Source of the DNA: Paraburkholderia solisilvae
GTDB taxonomy: Bacteria; Pseudomonadota; Gammaproteobacteria; Burkholderiales; Burkholderiaceae
Length of the DNA: 64,000 bases
Direction of reading: 5' to 3'
Assembly (NCBI RefSeq): GCF_902859875.1
Contig: NZ_CADIKF010000009.1
Location: 62,001 to 126,000 of the forward strand
Position 1 is the first letter of the stretch; the number at the start of each line of letters is the position of its first letter. Below the pieces are notes generated by a model. The model was not told the DNA's origin. It did not search any database and saw only the letters and a list, made by a program, of their open reading frames with translations. Shown piece by piece: positions 54,922 through 63,276 of this stretch. Position numbers and translations under genes: made by a program.

Positions 54922-55150
54922 AAATCCTCCAGATACCTACCAGATCGCAAGAGATCTCGCCGCACGATGCGGAGAGGCTGCGACTATACGTCCGGTGCAG
55001 AAGTTGTTCAGCGACGTGTGCGGGTGGCGGTGGACGCGGCAGCAGGATTCCGTAAGCTCGCGGATATACTGAGGTCTCGTTGTCCGCGCATCGACAGGCA
55101 TGATTGCGCGGCCTGTCCGATACCGGCCTCACTTGAAACAGGGGGTCACG

Positions 55151-55759
55151 ATGATTCCCTCTGTTCGTTATACGTTGGCGATCGCCGTCAATGTCGTCTT
55201 GCCGGCGGCGGCTTATCGCATTGCGCTTCCGCACGTCGGACTGGTGAGCGCGTTGCTCGCTTCGTCGATTCCGCTGCTTGTATGGATGGCGATCGACTTC
55301 GTGCAGTTCCGGCATTTCGATGCGTTAAGCGCGTTGGTGCTGGCAAGCATTGCCATGTCATTGCTGATATTCGCATCCGGTGTCGGCGGATGGTTACGCG
55401 CAGCACGCGAGCCGCTGGTGAGCGGCATTGTCGGCTTGTTCTTTCTGCTCTCGCTTCTGTTGCATCGACCGCTCGTGTTCTACCTCGCACGCTCGACGTT
55501 GTCGCGCGAGCGGCAGGGACGTGAGTTTGAATTCGACACGATGTGGCATAGCCGTCCGGCGCTTGCGCGATCCATCCGGTTGATGACTGCTGTCTGGGGT
55601 GCGGGGCTTGTTTGCGAAAACATTGCCCGACTGTGGGTGGTCAGCGGTATTGCGGGTGAAGACGGTCAGCGGGTCTCGGCTTATGTCGGATACGCGGCGT
55701 ATGCGGGGTTGACGGTTTGGTCGATTGTTTATCGGCACGCGTATATCAAGAGACAGTGA
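55151..55759 (+). CDS. VC0807-like membrane protein
   Basis: A 202-residue inner-membrane protein with about five hydrophobic segments. It has the family pattern LVWMAIDFVQFRHFDALSAL, REPLVSGIVGLFFLLSLLLH, RPLVFYLARS and RSIRLMTAVWGAGLVCENIAR. Function unknown. It starts at the ATG after CAGGGGGTCACG. A strong terminator hairpin follows its stop. Confidence 0.8.
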   Translation: MIPSVRYTLAIAVNVVLPAAAYRIALPHVGLVSALLASSIPLLVWMAIDFVQFRHFDALSALVLASIAMSLLIFASGVGGWLRAAREPLVSGIVGLFFLLSLLLHRPLVFYLARSTLSRERQGREFEFDTMWHSRPALARSIRLMTAVWGAGLVCENIARLWVVSGIAGEDGQRVSAYVGYAAYAGLTVWSIVYRHAYIKRQ

Positions 55760-55801
55760 TGGGCGACATGCTATGCGAGGGAATTGAATTTCCCAAAAGC
55801 A

Positions 55802-55826
55802 AAAGGCTCCGCAATGCGGAGCCTTT
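55802..55826. terminator. Strong bidirectional terminator hairpin
   Basis: AAAGGCTCCGC-AAT-GCGGAGCCTTT is a perfect 11-bp stem with a 3-nt loop. It follows the VC0807-like gene on the plus strand. On the minus strand it is followed by TGCTTTT and would terminate a tRNA gene whose 3' end begins 13 bp away. Confidence 0.85.
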
Positions 55827-55838
55827 CTCATTCGATCC

Positions 55839-55855
55839 TGGCGGAGAGACGGGGA
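55839..55855 (-). other. Candidate attachment site: fragment of a tRNA-Ser 3' end
   Basis: Read on the minus strand, TCTCTCCGCCA (55849-55839) matches the 3' acceptor end and CCA of bacterial tRNA-Ser genes, preceded by CCCCG. No complete tRNA is present: upstream bases do not form a TPsiC arm. A terminator follows in the tRNA direction and foreign-looking DNA with phage genes begins on the other side. This is what remains when an element integrates into a tRNA gene and leaves a duplicate end. The intact tRNA and integrase would lie to the right of the window. Confidence 0.45.
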
Positions 55856-55976
55856 GCGGAGAACCGCACCCGATAAGGCCTAGAGCGACATGTATCCAGC
55901 CACGCGCCGGACTACCCCGACATGTACCCCACCTTTTGCTCCCCTTGCCAGCGACGCACAAAAACAACAGTTTCCG

Positions 55977-56561
55977 TCAGACTTGGTCGGACACCACACA
56001 CGCCTCATGCAGCACCCCGCCCACAAATATCGCGTGCTGAATCTTGACCTCGTTACTGTCCGGCTTCTCGTACAGATATCGCCACTCGACAAACGCTCCG
56101 TTGAGTTCCGCGATGCAATCGCGGACTGCCGGATATTTCTCCGACGAGTGCTCTGCCACCTTGCGGGTCGCGCCTCCTATCGCCGGCTGGGCTCCGACCG
56201 GTAGTGCGTCGAAAAGCTTCAGTAACTCGTGTCCCCTCAGCGTAGCCCCGTGAATTTGCCCGAGCGTTTTCAAGTAGACCTCGATCGAGAAAGCCATGTT
56301 CACGACGAACGGCGCCATGCTCAACCCGTTACGCGGTGCTCGCGCAAGATCGTTCCTGTAAAGATAGGCGGCTGTGTTCGCGAAGGAACACGCTTGTCCG
56401 AACATGCGTTGCACTAAGGTTACTTCGCGGCCAAGTCCCTTGTTTTTGATGTAGGCATGGGCGACTTCGGCGTCTTTCCTATTGTCTCCTGTGGCTGGGA
56501 CATCGCCGATATAAATGCCATTTAGATACAGATTCTTGGTCTGCGGCGGGGTCGCGGTCAT
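55977..56561 (-). CDS. HEPN-like hypothetical protein
   Basis: A 194-residue soluble, helical protein starting MTATPPQTKNLYLNGIYIGD (AGAGG ribosome site 8 bases upstream). The central and C-terminal parts, including AFSIEVYLKTLGQIHG, LRGHELLKLFDALP and NGAFVEWRYLYEK, resemble HEPN-domain proteins. Some of these are RNases in toxin-antitoxin or anti-phage systems. A classical RxxxxH pair is not clear, so catalysis is uncertain. It lies at the end of the element next to the candidate attachment site, a common place for defence cargo. Confidence 0.55.
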   Translation of the reverse strand: MTATPPQTKNLYLNGIYIGDVPATGDNRKDAEVAHAYIKNKGLGREVTLVQRMFGQACSFANTAAYLYRNDLARAPRNGLSMAPFVVNMAFSIEVYLKTLGQIHGATLRGHELLKLFDALPVGAQPAIGGATRKVAEHSSEKYPAVRDCIAELNGAFVEWRYLYEKPDSNEVKIQHAIFVGGVLHEACVVSDQV

Positions 56562-57112
56562 GGCATAGCCTCTGGCAAAGGTTGCACGCGCCATTATGCC
56601 TTATCACTCCCGCAGCTCAGACGCCCCGCCCCCGCGCGACACCCGTTCGTCGTGGTGGTGTCCACGCCGCAGCCGCGCACCGTGACCGCCATACGACAAG
56701 CCAATCTCGGCCATGCGTTCGCGCCACAAGACTGCAAGCACGCCTGTTCATTCATGAGACGCGCTCGAAGGGCAAGAATCGTCCGGGCCGAACAGACGGA
56801 CTCACACTACCGCAACGACCGCCCTAATTCCGTAATCACGTATTGAATTTTCGCGACACATCAATGTAGTGAAAGTCGCATGAACGGTGGATTCTAAATC
56901 TGTACGACAGCGCACGTACAACTCGTGAATTTTGTTAGCGTATTCCTCAGTGCGCTCTTGTTCAAAGCGTCTATTCTGCTGAAATAAACCTACACTCAGC
57001 CTGTCTCTGAAATCCGTCATATGACTGATCTATAAGGTTCAATTGCTCGTAGTCGAATCCCGCCGATGTTTCGGGCGATCAAGTAATGACATTCGCATAT
57101 TGAGGAAAATTA
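56562..57112. other. Intergenic region between HEPN-like and SGNH-like genes
   Basis: About 550 bp of lower-GC DNA with no convincing gene. A 72-codon frame on the minus strand (56802-57020, starting MTDFRDRLSVGLFQQ) has plausible composition but no ribosome site. The divergent promoters of both flanking genes should be here. Confidence 0.35.
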
Positions 57113-57976
57113 ATGAAGACAGAAGTCGATATCATCACCGGGAATCAACAGGCAATCCAAGAGGAAATGGCTCGGCGCGAGGCTGAACATCAAGAAGAAG
57201 TGGCCCGTGCAACCCGACAACTTCCGGGGGGTGCGAAACCTCTGATTGGTTTAGCTGATGGCGATTCATGGTTCGATTACCCATTGCCACTGCCGGACCC
57301 AACAGACGTCCGGGATAGCTTGAGAGATATCGGCACCCCCCGTCCGATCATTCTCAAGCTGGCCTACGCCGGAGATGCAACCACCGCCCTGCTGGGTGTC
57401 ACCAAAAGGAATCGCCTGATTGCAGCACTCAAGGACCCGAGGAATGGACCGATCGATTTCATAATGTTCTCAGGCGGCGGGGACGATCTTATTGGTGATC
57501 AGTTTCGCTTCTGGCTACGAGATGCTAACGTAGCACACGGGGATCCGCGCGGTGGCGTGAACCACGAGTTGCTCTCTGACGTCCTTGGTGTTGTATTGGC
57601 GGCATATGCCGACCTCGCACAAATTCGACAAAATTTCGCCCCCCAAGCTTTGCTGTTGGTTCATGCCTATGACTTTGCGATACCAAATGGCGTAGGCGTA
57701 TGTTCGTTTGGGCCCTGGTTGAAACCATCTCTCAATGACAGGGGATGGACAAAATTAGCCGATGGCTCGGATATCGTCCGGCAAATACTTATAGAATTTA
57801 AGAAGCGTCTCTTGGCATTTTGCGCGACCACATCCAACGCAATATTCGTTGATACGCAAGGGACGCTTGCGCCGAACGAATGGGCGAATGAATTACATCC
57901 AACTCCCGAAGGATTTCGTAAAATCGCGGAAAAATTCCGCGCTGCCCTGTCTCACAAGTTGCCCGGCCGAATCTGA
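57113..57976 (+). CDS. SGNH/GDSL-hydrolase-like protein
   Basis: A 287-residue protein with a charged N-terminal helix (residues 11-35) and an SGNH-type hydrolase domain. Expected blocks: GDSWFDYP with Ser52 (block I), AGDATT (86-91, block II), SGGGDD (120-125, replacing the GxND of block III) and NELHPTPEGF with His262 (block V). The substrate is unknown; lipid or polysaccharide ester hydrolysis is typical. It has no signal peptide. It sits alone on the plus strand in the terminal, cargo part of the element. Confidence 0.75.
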   Translation: MKTEVDIITGNQQAIQEEMARREAEHQEEVARATRQLPGGAKPLIGLADGDSWFDYPLPLPDPTDVRDSLRDIGTPRPIILKLAYAGDATTALLGVTKRNRLIAALKDPRNGPIDFIMFSGGGDDLIGDQFRFWLRDANVAHGDPRGGVNHELLSDVLGVVLAAYADLAQIRQNFAPQALLLVHAYDFAIPNGVGVCSFGPWLKPSLNDRGWTKLADGSDIVRQILIEFKKRLLAFCATTSNAIFVDTQGTLAPNEWANELHPTPEGFRKIAEKFRAALSHKLPGRI

Positions 57977-58169
57977 TTTCCAATTGGCGTCGGTCGCGGT
58001 ATGTCGGGAAGGTCGGCGGGGTGAAGTTGCAACGGACAAGTTCGGCGGCGATCAGGTCACCTGCGACGCATTCAATGCACACGCGGCAGCGCTCGTTGGC
58101 GCTATTCTGCACTTGTAGCCGGTATGAAATGGGGTGAATGACCGAAACACTGTGAGTTCCCACCATATG

Positions 58170-58439
58170 TCAACTCCGAGCGAGCGTCGCCTCATGGCCG
58201 ACGGTCGAATGCGCGTCGCATGAACGTCCCCAAGAACCATTTCCTGCGTTGCAAAAACAGGCACTCATTGTGTTCATTGTTCGCCCAGCATCGGTCGAAT
58301 AGAAAACCGTAGTTCCCAGCTCGTCCCGTACCGACTCAACTCCCAAAAATCCCGATTGTTCCGCTACTGCGTCAGCCATCGCGTCGGCCATATTTCCATA
58401 TCCATTGTCTTCAGCGGTGCGGATAGATGTGAAGATCAC
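58170..58439 (-). pseudogene. Decayed antibiotic-biosynthesis-monooxygenase-like gene
   Basis: The N-terminal part reads MIFTSIRTAEDNGYGNMADA, then EQSGFLGVESVRDE, the normal opening of an ABM-family protein. After TTVFYSTD the expected continuation (SYW..., aWk...EH...) is not in this frame. A neighbouring frame carries WANNEHNECLF, which resembles the missing part. The downstream frame shows a WWELTV-like remnant. This points to a frameshift and decay. Below it, 58140-58170 and the flanks contain no intact gene. Confidence 0.5.
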
Positions 58440-58567
58440 TACCTAATACGTGGTAGATTTTGTTTTTGCGATGGACATCGTTGCCTCCTCTGCTCGACGG
58501 CATAGGACGATCGCGTTGTCGACGATTTGTGCTGTATGGTCGACGAACGCGACTCGCGGGAATTTAG

Positions 58568-59206
58568 TTAGGCCACCGCCTCACCCTGCCGCCCCCACCA
58601 ACGCCGGACAGTCGGCGCGCGCCATGCCTGCGCGCAAAGTTCATCGACGCGCGCGGCGAAAGCAGTATCAGCATCCTCGAAGAACTCCACCGCGTCGTGC
58701 TCGTCGCGCAGAATCGCGACAACGACTTCATCGCGGCTTACCGCGTGCTCGATCGTCCGTTCGCGTACTTCGTCGTCCGCCAGATATTCGACCGTGTGAG
58801 CCGATAGCGGCGGATGCGTGATCGGCTTCGTGCCTTTCCGGTTGAAGCCTCGCAGGTACTCATACTCGCGATTTTGGCACGAGACGCACAGGTGTTTTTT
58901 GATCAGCCGCGACGCGGACTTGAGACAGCGCGCGCACACGAGCTTGCCGCGAAGTGGATGCAACTTCGACTCGTCAGCGCCGGCATGCGCCGCACCAAGC
59001 GGACAGCGCGCGCACGCGATGCGCGACTTGCCTCCATCCTCCAGCGCTTGCGCCATGCCGCCAGGGCACGCGCCGCGCATGTTCGCCTCGCGCCAGTTCC
59101 GCGCGCACGCGTCGATCGACAGGCACGCGCGCATGCGCTCGCAGGTGAAATGTCGAACGCCGGGAAGCAGGTCGGCGTACTCGAAATAGGCGATAGGGGC
59201 GTCCAT
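58568..59206 (-). CDS. Phage hypothetical protein with Cys-rich zinc-ribbon-like region
   Basis: A 212-residue protein beginning MDAPIAYFEYADLLPGVRHF. The middle contains three CxxC pairs (IACARCPLG, LVCARCLKS, HLCVSCQNREYEYL), which look like zinc-binding knuckles. The C-terminal part is acidic (RDEHDAVEFFEDADTAFA). It sits 105 nt downstream of the tape measure gene on the same strand. Function unknown; DNA- or protein-binding is possible. Confidence 0.65.
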   Translation of the reverse strand: MDAPIAYFEYADLLPGVRHFTCERMRACLSIDACARNWREANMRGACPGGMAQALEDGGKSRIACARCPLGAAHAGADESKLHPLRGKLVCARCLKSASRLIKKHLCVSCQNREYEYLRGFNRKGTKPITHPPLSAHTVEYLADDEVRERTIEHAVSRDEVVVAILRDEHDAVEFFEDADTAFAARVDELCAQAWRAPTVRRWWGRQGEAVA

Positions 59207-59311
59207 TGTCCAATCGAGTCAAGTGGCGAAGACTCGATTGAACTGTCACGACACGAGTGGCGACGCGCCATCTCGACGCGCCGCACGTCTCTATGCGCCG
59301 TTCGCCGCCGC

Positions 59312-62116
59312 TCAGTTCGTACCCGCAGGCTGCGGCGGACCGACCTGCTTGCTAACGGCGATAGGCGCAGCCGCAGGCTTACCGTTCGGATAGTTCAAAG
59401 TGAATTCACCCGTGAAAACGTGCTGCTGCGGTTGCGGATTCGGAGAGGTAGCCGCGTCGCTCGGCATCTTGAAGTCGTACAAACCGCTCGCCTGAATCGA
59501 CGGCAGGTACCTGTTCAGAACGGAATCCGCATACGCCTGCCCTTGCGCGCCGTCGGCGTTCTTCGGGCCCGCGTTGTAGGCGCCAAGCACATGTGCCTCC
59601 GATCCCTTGCCGCCCTGTTGGAGCACCATTCGTTCGAGCCGCGCGGAGTCGAGCGGGTCTTGCCAATCCGGGTCGCGCCCGTACAGTTTGCGGAACGCGG
59701 GCATGAGCTTTTCGAGGTTCGCGGAATTGATTTGGAACTCGCCGAGGTCAACTGTCCCATTCGGGTTCCGCGTTCCGACAGACCACGGCGTCAGACCGCT
59801 TTCCTGCATGCCGATCGCGGCGGACGTGCCGGGCGTCAGATGCAGCATGCTGTCCGTCTCGCCGAGGAAATCCCGCAGTTCCTTGTTCGCCTGCAGTCCC
59901 GCAATGCCGGTCGGCACCGATCCCGGCCGCGCGCGGCTCGCGTAGTCATCGGCCGCGATCGCGTCGAGCCCAGCGGTGCGCTCGTCGTTCGCGGCTTTCG
60001 TCACGGCCTGCAAGTTGTCATACGCGGCCTGTTGCCCCTTCGGATCAATCGGCCGGCCGAAGTCATCGACCGCGCTCGCGGCCGTCAGTTGGCCGCGCGC
60101 CTTCGAGATAGCGTCGTCGGCCTTGTCGTTGATCGTCTTGCGCTGGCCCGCGAGCACGGCATCGTGCAGTTGAGCGGGCGTCATCATGCCGCCGGCTTGC
60201 TTACCGACGAGCGCCAGCAACGCATCCGCCGAGGTCGACAGCAGCGGCACGGCCTTATCCGCGTAGCCTTGCAGCGCGTTTTGCACGCCCACGATGCTGT
60301 CTCGAACGTCGCTCCCTGGCGTCTTTTCCTGCGCTTGCGACGCCACCGCCCGGAACTGAGCGTCTTTCTGCGCAGGCGTCAGGTCGCCACTCGCGTCGAT
60401 TTGCGCCAGCCGGCTAATGCCGGTCGCGTTGACTGAATTCAGCGAGATTCCAAGGCGCTGAAGTCGCTGAAGCGTGCTGTCAACGTTCTGCGGGCCTCCG
60501 CGACCATACATAAAGTCGAGCGCCATCGCCTGCGAATTGTTCAGGTGTAGCAGGTTCGATTCGGCGTTGACGCGCAACTCCGACATGACCCCGCCGCCCG
60601 CGTAGTTCCGTCGCAGTTGGCTCATGATCATCGACAGGTTGGTGCTCGTCGAGCCCGCCGCCATGCGCGGCACCGTCACGCCGTTGTCGCCTGCCCATTT
60701 CGAGAACAGTGAGCCAGCCCCGAATTCTTTAGCGCCCGTCCCGAACGCGCCTTGCTCCTGGAGGAGACGCGTTTGAATTGGATCAAGGTCGAGCCGCTGA
60801 CCGAGCGCCGCGTAAAGAAAATTCTGCCCAGCCGCGCCCGCGCTGCCGCCGTTCGCAATCGCGCTGTTCGCGCGGTCGAGGATGCTCGCTGCGCCGGCCA
60901 CGTCGAGCCCGGGAACGCCGGAGCTAACCAAGCCAGCAAGCGCGCCGCCATAGCCCGAAACGTTCGCAGCGGTCAGCCCGAGGCGCGTTTGCTGTTCGGC
61001 GTAGCTCCCAATCGCCTGAAGCACGCGGTCAGCCTGCGAAAAAGCGCCTGATTTCGCGATGGTGCTGCCGATGATCATGCCGAGCCGCTCGGAATCCTGC
61101 ACGTTGTGCGTGATCCCTAGGCCGCGCATGCTCCCCATGAAACCGACCATCTGCGAAGGCTCGAGTCCGAAGCTTCGCGCGAGGCCGCCGCCGAATTGCA
61201 CTTCTTGCGCGAGCTCGGTGTAATTCTTCTCCGACACGTTGCCGAGCTTCGCGAACGACTGGCCGAGCTTTTCCGATTCGTTGAACGTGACACCGATAGA
61301 CCCGGCAGCAGCGCGCAACCCGTCTTTCAGCGCCTCGAAGCTCACATTGGTATCGCCCAAAGTGCGCTTCAAAGTGTCGTAACCGATGTCCTCCTGTTGC
61401 GCGTCGCCAATCTTCGCGCGCACGGCAGCAGCAGCCGCCGCCGCAGCCTTCGCCGCGAGCACACCGCCCACGATCAGGCCGGCTGGACCAAGGCCGCCTG
61501 CGGCAAAAGCCGCGCCGCCTGCCTCCATTGCGTCAGTAACGGCGGCGCCTGCAGCGCCACCGCCAGCCCGCACGACGCCGCCGAGTGTTTGCCGGCCGAA
61601 GCCGCGCCAGCCGCCCCATGAGCCGCCAGGGGAGCCTGGCCGATATCCACCGCTGCCACCATGCCGACCGCCGCCGCCACTGCGCGATGCGGGCGCGCCG
61701 CTATTGCCCCCGGGTGCGCTCGACTGCGACGGATACGGCGTTGCCGGTGCGGGCTGCGCGAACGACGCGCCAGTACCGGCTGTAACCTTGGCAAACGCAC
61801 CGAATCGCGCCGCCTCGCGCGCAATGGAGTTGCCGATGATCTTCGACCAGTCGAGGTCAAAGAATTGGCGGTCACCCTGCCCGCTCTTGGCGATCGCGTC
61901 GCGGATGTTAGGCGCACCCCGTTTGAGCGCTTCGAATTGCTTCGTGACGCGCTCAAGATCCTGCGCCGTCGCCTTTGCGATAGGCTGGAACTGGACGCGG
62001 TTCGCCTGCGCGATAGCCTGCCCAACGCCATTAATCTTTTGCTTGAGCGCGTCAAGCTGCGCGTCGAGGTCTTGCGCATTCAGTTGCGCGGACACTCCAA
62101 TTTTTACGTCAGGCAT
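59312..62116 (-). CDS. Phage tail tape measure protein with lytic transglycosylase domain
   Basis: The tape measure protein sets tail length and spans the tail tube. The 934-residue product has a coiled-coil N-terminus (LDAQLDALKQKINGVGQAIA), a Gly/Ala-rich low-complexity and hydrophobic middle (about 135-225) and many helical segments. A C-terminal transglycosylase (SLT) domain (about 770-900) contains GTSAAIGMQESGLTPWSVGT with the catalytic Glu, LGEFQINSANL and AYNAGP. The SLT domain likely opens the peptidoglycan during DNA injection. Its start shares one base with the stop of the gene before it (TAATG). Confidence 0.85.
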   Translation of the reverse strand: MPDVKIGVSAQLNAQDLDAQLDALKQKINGVGQAIAQANRVQFQPIAKATAQDLERVTKQFEALKRGAPNIRDAIAKSGQGDRQFFDLDWSKIIGNSIAREAARFGAFAKVTAGTGASFAQPAPATPYPSQSSAPGGNSGAPASRSGGGGRHGGSGGYRPGSPGGSWGGWRGFGRQTLGGVVRAGGGAAGAAVTDAMEAGGAAFAAGGLGPAGLIVGGVLAAKAAAAAAAAVRAKIGDAQQEDIGYDTLKRTLGDTNVSFEALKDGLRAAAGSIGVTFNESEKLGQSFAKLGNVSEKNYTELAQEVQFGGGLARSFGLEPSQMVGFMGSMRGLGITHNVQDSERLGMIIGSTIAKSGAFSQADRVLQAIGSYAEQQTRLGLTAANVSGYGGALAGLVSSGVPGLDVAGAASILDRANSAIANGGSAGAAGQNFLYAALGQRLDLDPIQTRLLQEQGAFGTGAKEFGAGSLFSKWAGDNGVTVPRMAAGSTSTNLSMIMSQLRRNYAGGGVMSELRVNAESNLLHLNNSQAMALDFMYGRGGPQNVDSTLQRLQRLGISLNSVNATGISRLAQIDASGDLTPAQKDAQFRAVASQAQEKTPGSDVRDSIVGVQNALQGYADKAVPLLSTSADALLALVGKQAGGMMTPAQLHDAVLAGQRKTINDKADDAISKARGQLTAASAVDDFGRPIDPKGQQAAYDNLQAVTKAANDERTAGLDAIAADDYASRARPGSVPTGIAGLQANKELRDFLGETDSMLHLTPGTSAAIGMQESGLTPWSVGTRNPNGTVDLGEFQINSANLEKLMPAFRKLYGRDPDWQDPLDSARLERMVLQQGGKGSEAHVLGAYNAGPKNADGAQGQAYADSVLNRYLPSIQASGLYDFKMPSDAATSPNPQPQQHVFTGEFTLNYPNGKPAAAPIAVSKQVGPPQPAGTN

Positions 62117-62475
62117 TACACACCCTTAAAGAAAATGATGCGCCGTGCGGCACGTGAGCGGCGCGGCGCGAGAGCCATGCGCAATGGCTTTCCGGCGCAC
62201 TGGCGGGCTTGCCGCTCCGCGTGCAACTCGTCACACAGCCGATCAAACGCGCTGCGCGCCGGCCGACGCATCGCGCGATCGACAGCAGCGGCAATCAGCG
62301 CCTTCGCAAGCGGCGTTTGCTCCGGCCTATCGACGCCGGCAAGCGCGCCGCCGTGCTCGCGGTACTCCGTCATAGGCTCCGCGAACCAGCCGCATTGCGC
62401 ATCGACAATCAGCGTCGACGGCGCGACGCTCACCCGCACCGTCACGCCGTCGCGCTTCAAGCGGATCGTCTTCAC
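62116..62475 (-). CDS. Phage hypothetical protein
   Basis: A 119-residue basic protein starting MKTIRLKRDGVTVRVSVAPS. The C-terminal half is Arg/Ala-rich. It lies directly before the tape measure gene and overlaps the gene upstream by four bases (ATGA). In tailed phages this position often holds the tail assembly chaperone pair, but the sequence gives no confirmation. Confidence 0.65.
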   Translation of the reverse strand: MKTIRLKRDGVTVRVSVAPSTLIVDAQCGWFAEPMTEYREHGGALAGVDRPEQTPLAKALIAAAVDRAMRRPARSAFDRLCDELHAERQARQCAGKPLRMALAPRRSRAARRIIFFKGV

Positions 62476-62843
62476 TTTGCCGTGCCCTTGACGCGCGCCA
62501 CAATGTCAGCGGGCACGGGCAATTCCATTTCCATCGCCCTGCTGGCGCGCTGCATGTCGCCAGGTCGCAAAGCGCGGCGGTGATCGGCATCGATCAGTTC
62601 GCGAATCGAAATGACCGGCGCGTAGATCGCTCCAAAGTCCTGTCCCCTGCCGCGCGCGCCACGCTTCACAGTATCGAGCGCTGCGGCCGCAAGCCGCTGA
62701 TCGTCCGCCGCACCCTTCGCGACGCGGTGCGCGTGCAGCACGTCGCCGGGCCGCGCGGGCATGGCTTTAAAGAAAACAGCCCGCGCGCCTTGCTTGCGTT
62801 GCGCGGCTTTCAGGTCTTCTACAAGGTGTTGGAAGGCATCCAT
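62472..62843 (-). CDS. Phage hypothetical protein, candidate tail assembly component
   Basis: A 123-residue protein starting MDAFQHLVEDLKAAQRKQGA. It contains IYAPVISIRELIDADHRRAL and ends LPVPADIVARVKGTAK. No family recognised. Four-base overlap with the following gene indicates translational coupling. A longer frame upstream has no ribosome site and was not used. Confidence 0.6.
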   Translation of the reverse strand: MDAFQHLVEDLKAAQRKQGARAVFFKAMPARPGDVLHAHRVAKGAADDQRLAAAALDTVKRGARGRGQDFGAIYAPVISIRELIDADHRRALRPGDMQRASRAMEMELPVPADIVARVKGTAK

Positions 62844-62934
62844 TTTTTCAGTCTCGTGTGTGCGCTGTCGCGCGATGGTTTCAATGCTGTTTTCACGACA
62901 TGAGCGCCGCAACTGCACTGCGAGCACGAGCGGG

Positions 62935-62970
62935 AAAAAAGCCCAGCGCGCGGTCTAATTCGCGCCGGGC
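62935..62970 (-). terminator. Rho-independent terminator in the phage gene block
   Basis: On the minus strand, GCCCGGCGCG-N10-CGCGCTGGGC (one mismatch) is followed by TTTTTT. It lies 34 nt after the stop of the small gene at 63004. Confidence 0.65.
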
Positions 62971-63003
62971 AAAGCGCCAGTAAAGGCGCGGGTAGAGCCC
63001 TTC

Positions 63004-63264
63004 TCAGGGCGAAGACTTTTCAGCAGTCGCACGCGATTCGGCAGTCGCGGCGAGTAGCGCCATGCATGCGGCGAGGCACTGCGCGTCGCCGGCAAGTGCT
63101 CGCTGCACCGCGAGGCGCGTCAGCGTGCCGCCGTGCTTCGCGAGCTCAAGCGCCACGTCGCGCCGCGCGCGGTCGATCGATGGCGGGCGCCCGGCCGGGT
63201 TCGGGCTCCGGCGCGGCGGGAACGGCAAGCCCGGGTTATCCGTTTTGTTGAATGGTTTCGGCAT
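63004..63264 (-). CDS. Phage hypothetical protein with NPAGRP motif
   Basis: An 86-residue protein beginning MPKPFNKTDNPGLPFPPRRS. The NPAGRPPSIDRARRDVALEL segment resembles the short DUF5681-like motif found in phage packaging-region proteins. The rest is Ala-rich and helical. Its precise role is unknown. Confidence 0.55.
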   Translation of the reverse strand: MPKPFNKTDNPGLPFPPRRSPNPAGRPPSIDRARRDVALELAKHGGTLTRLAVQRALAGDAQCLAACMALLAATAESRATAEKSSP

Positions 63265-63276
63265 GCCGTGCCTCGT

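Noticed and set aside
55839..55920. Complete tRNA-Ser gene
   Set aside because: Only the acceptor end matches; no TPsiC, anticodon or D arm can be folded from the adjacent sequence.
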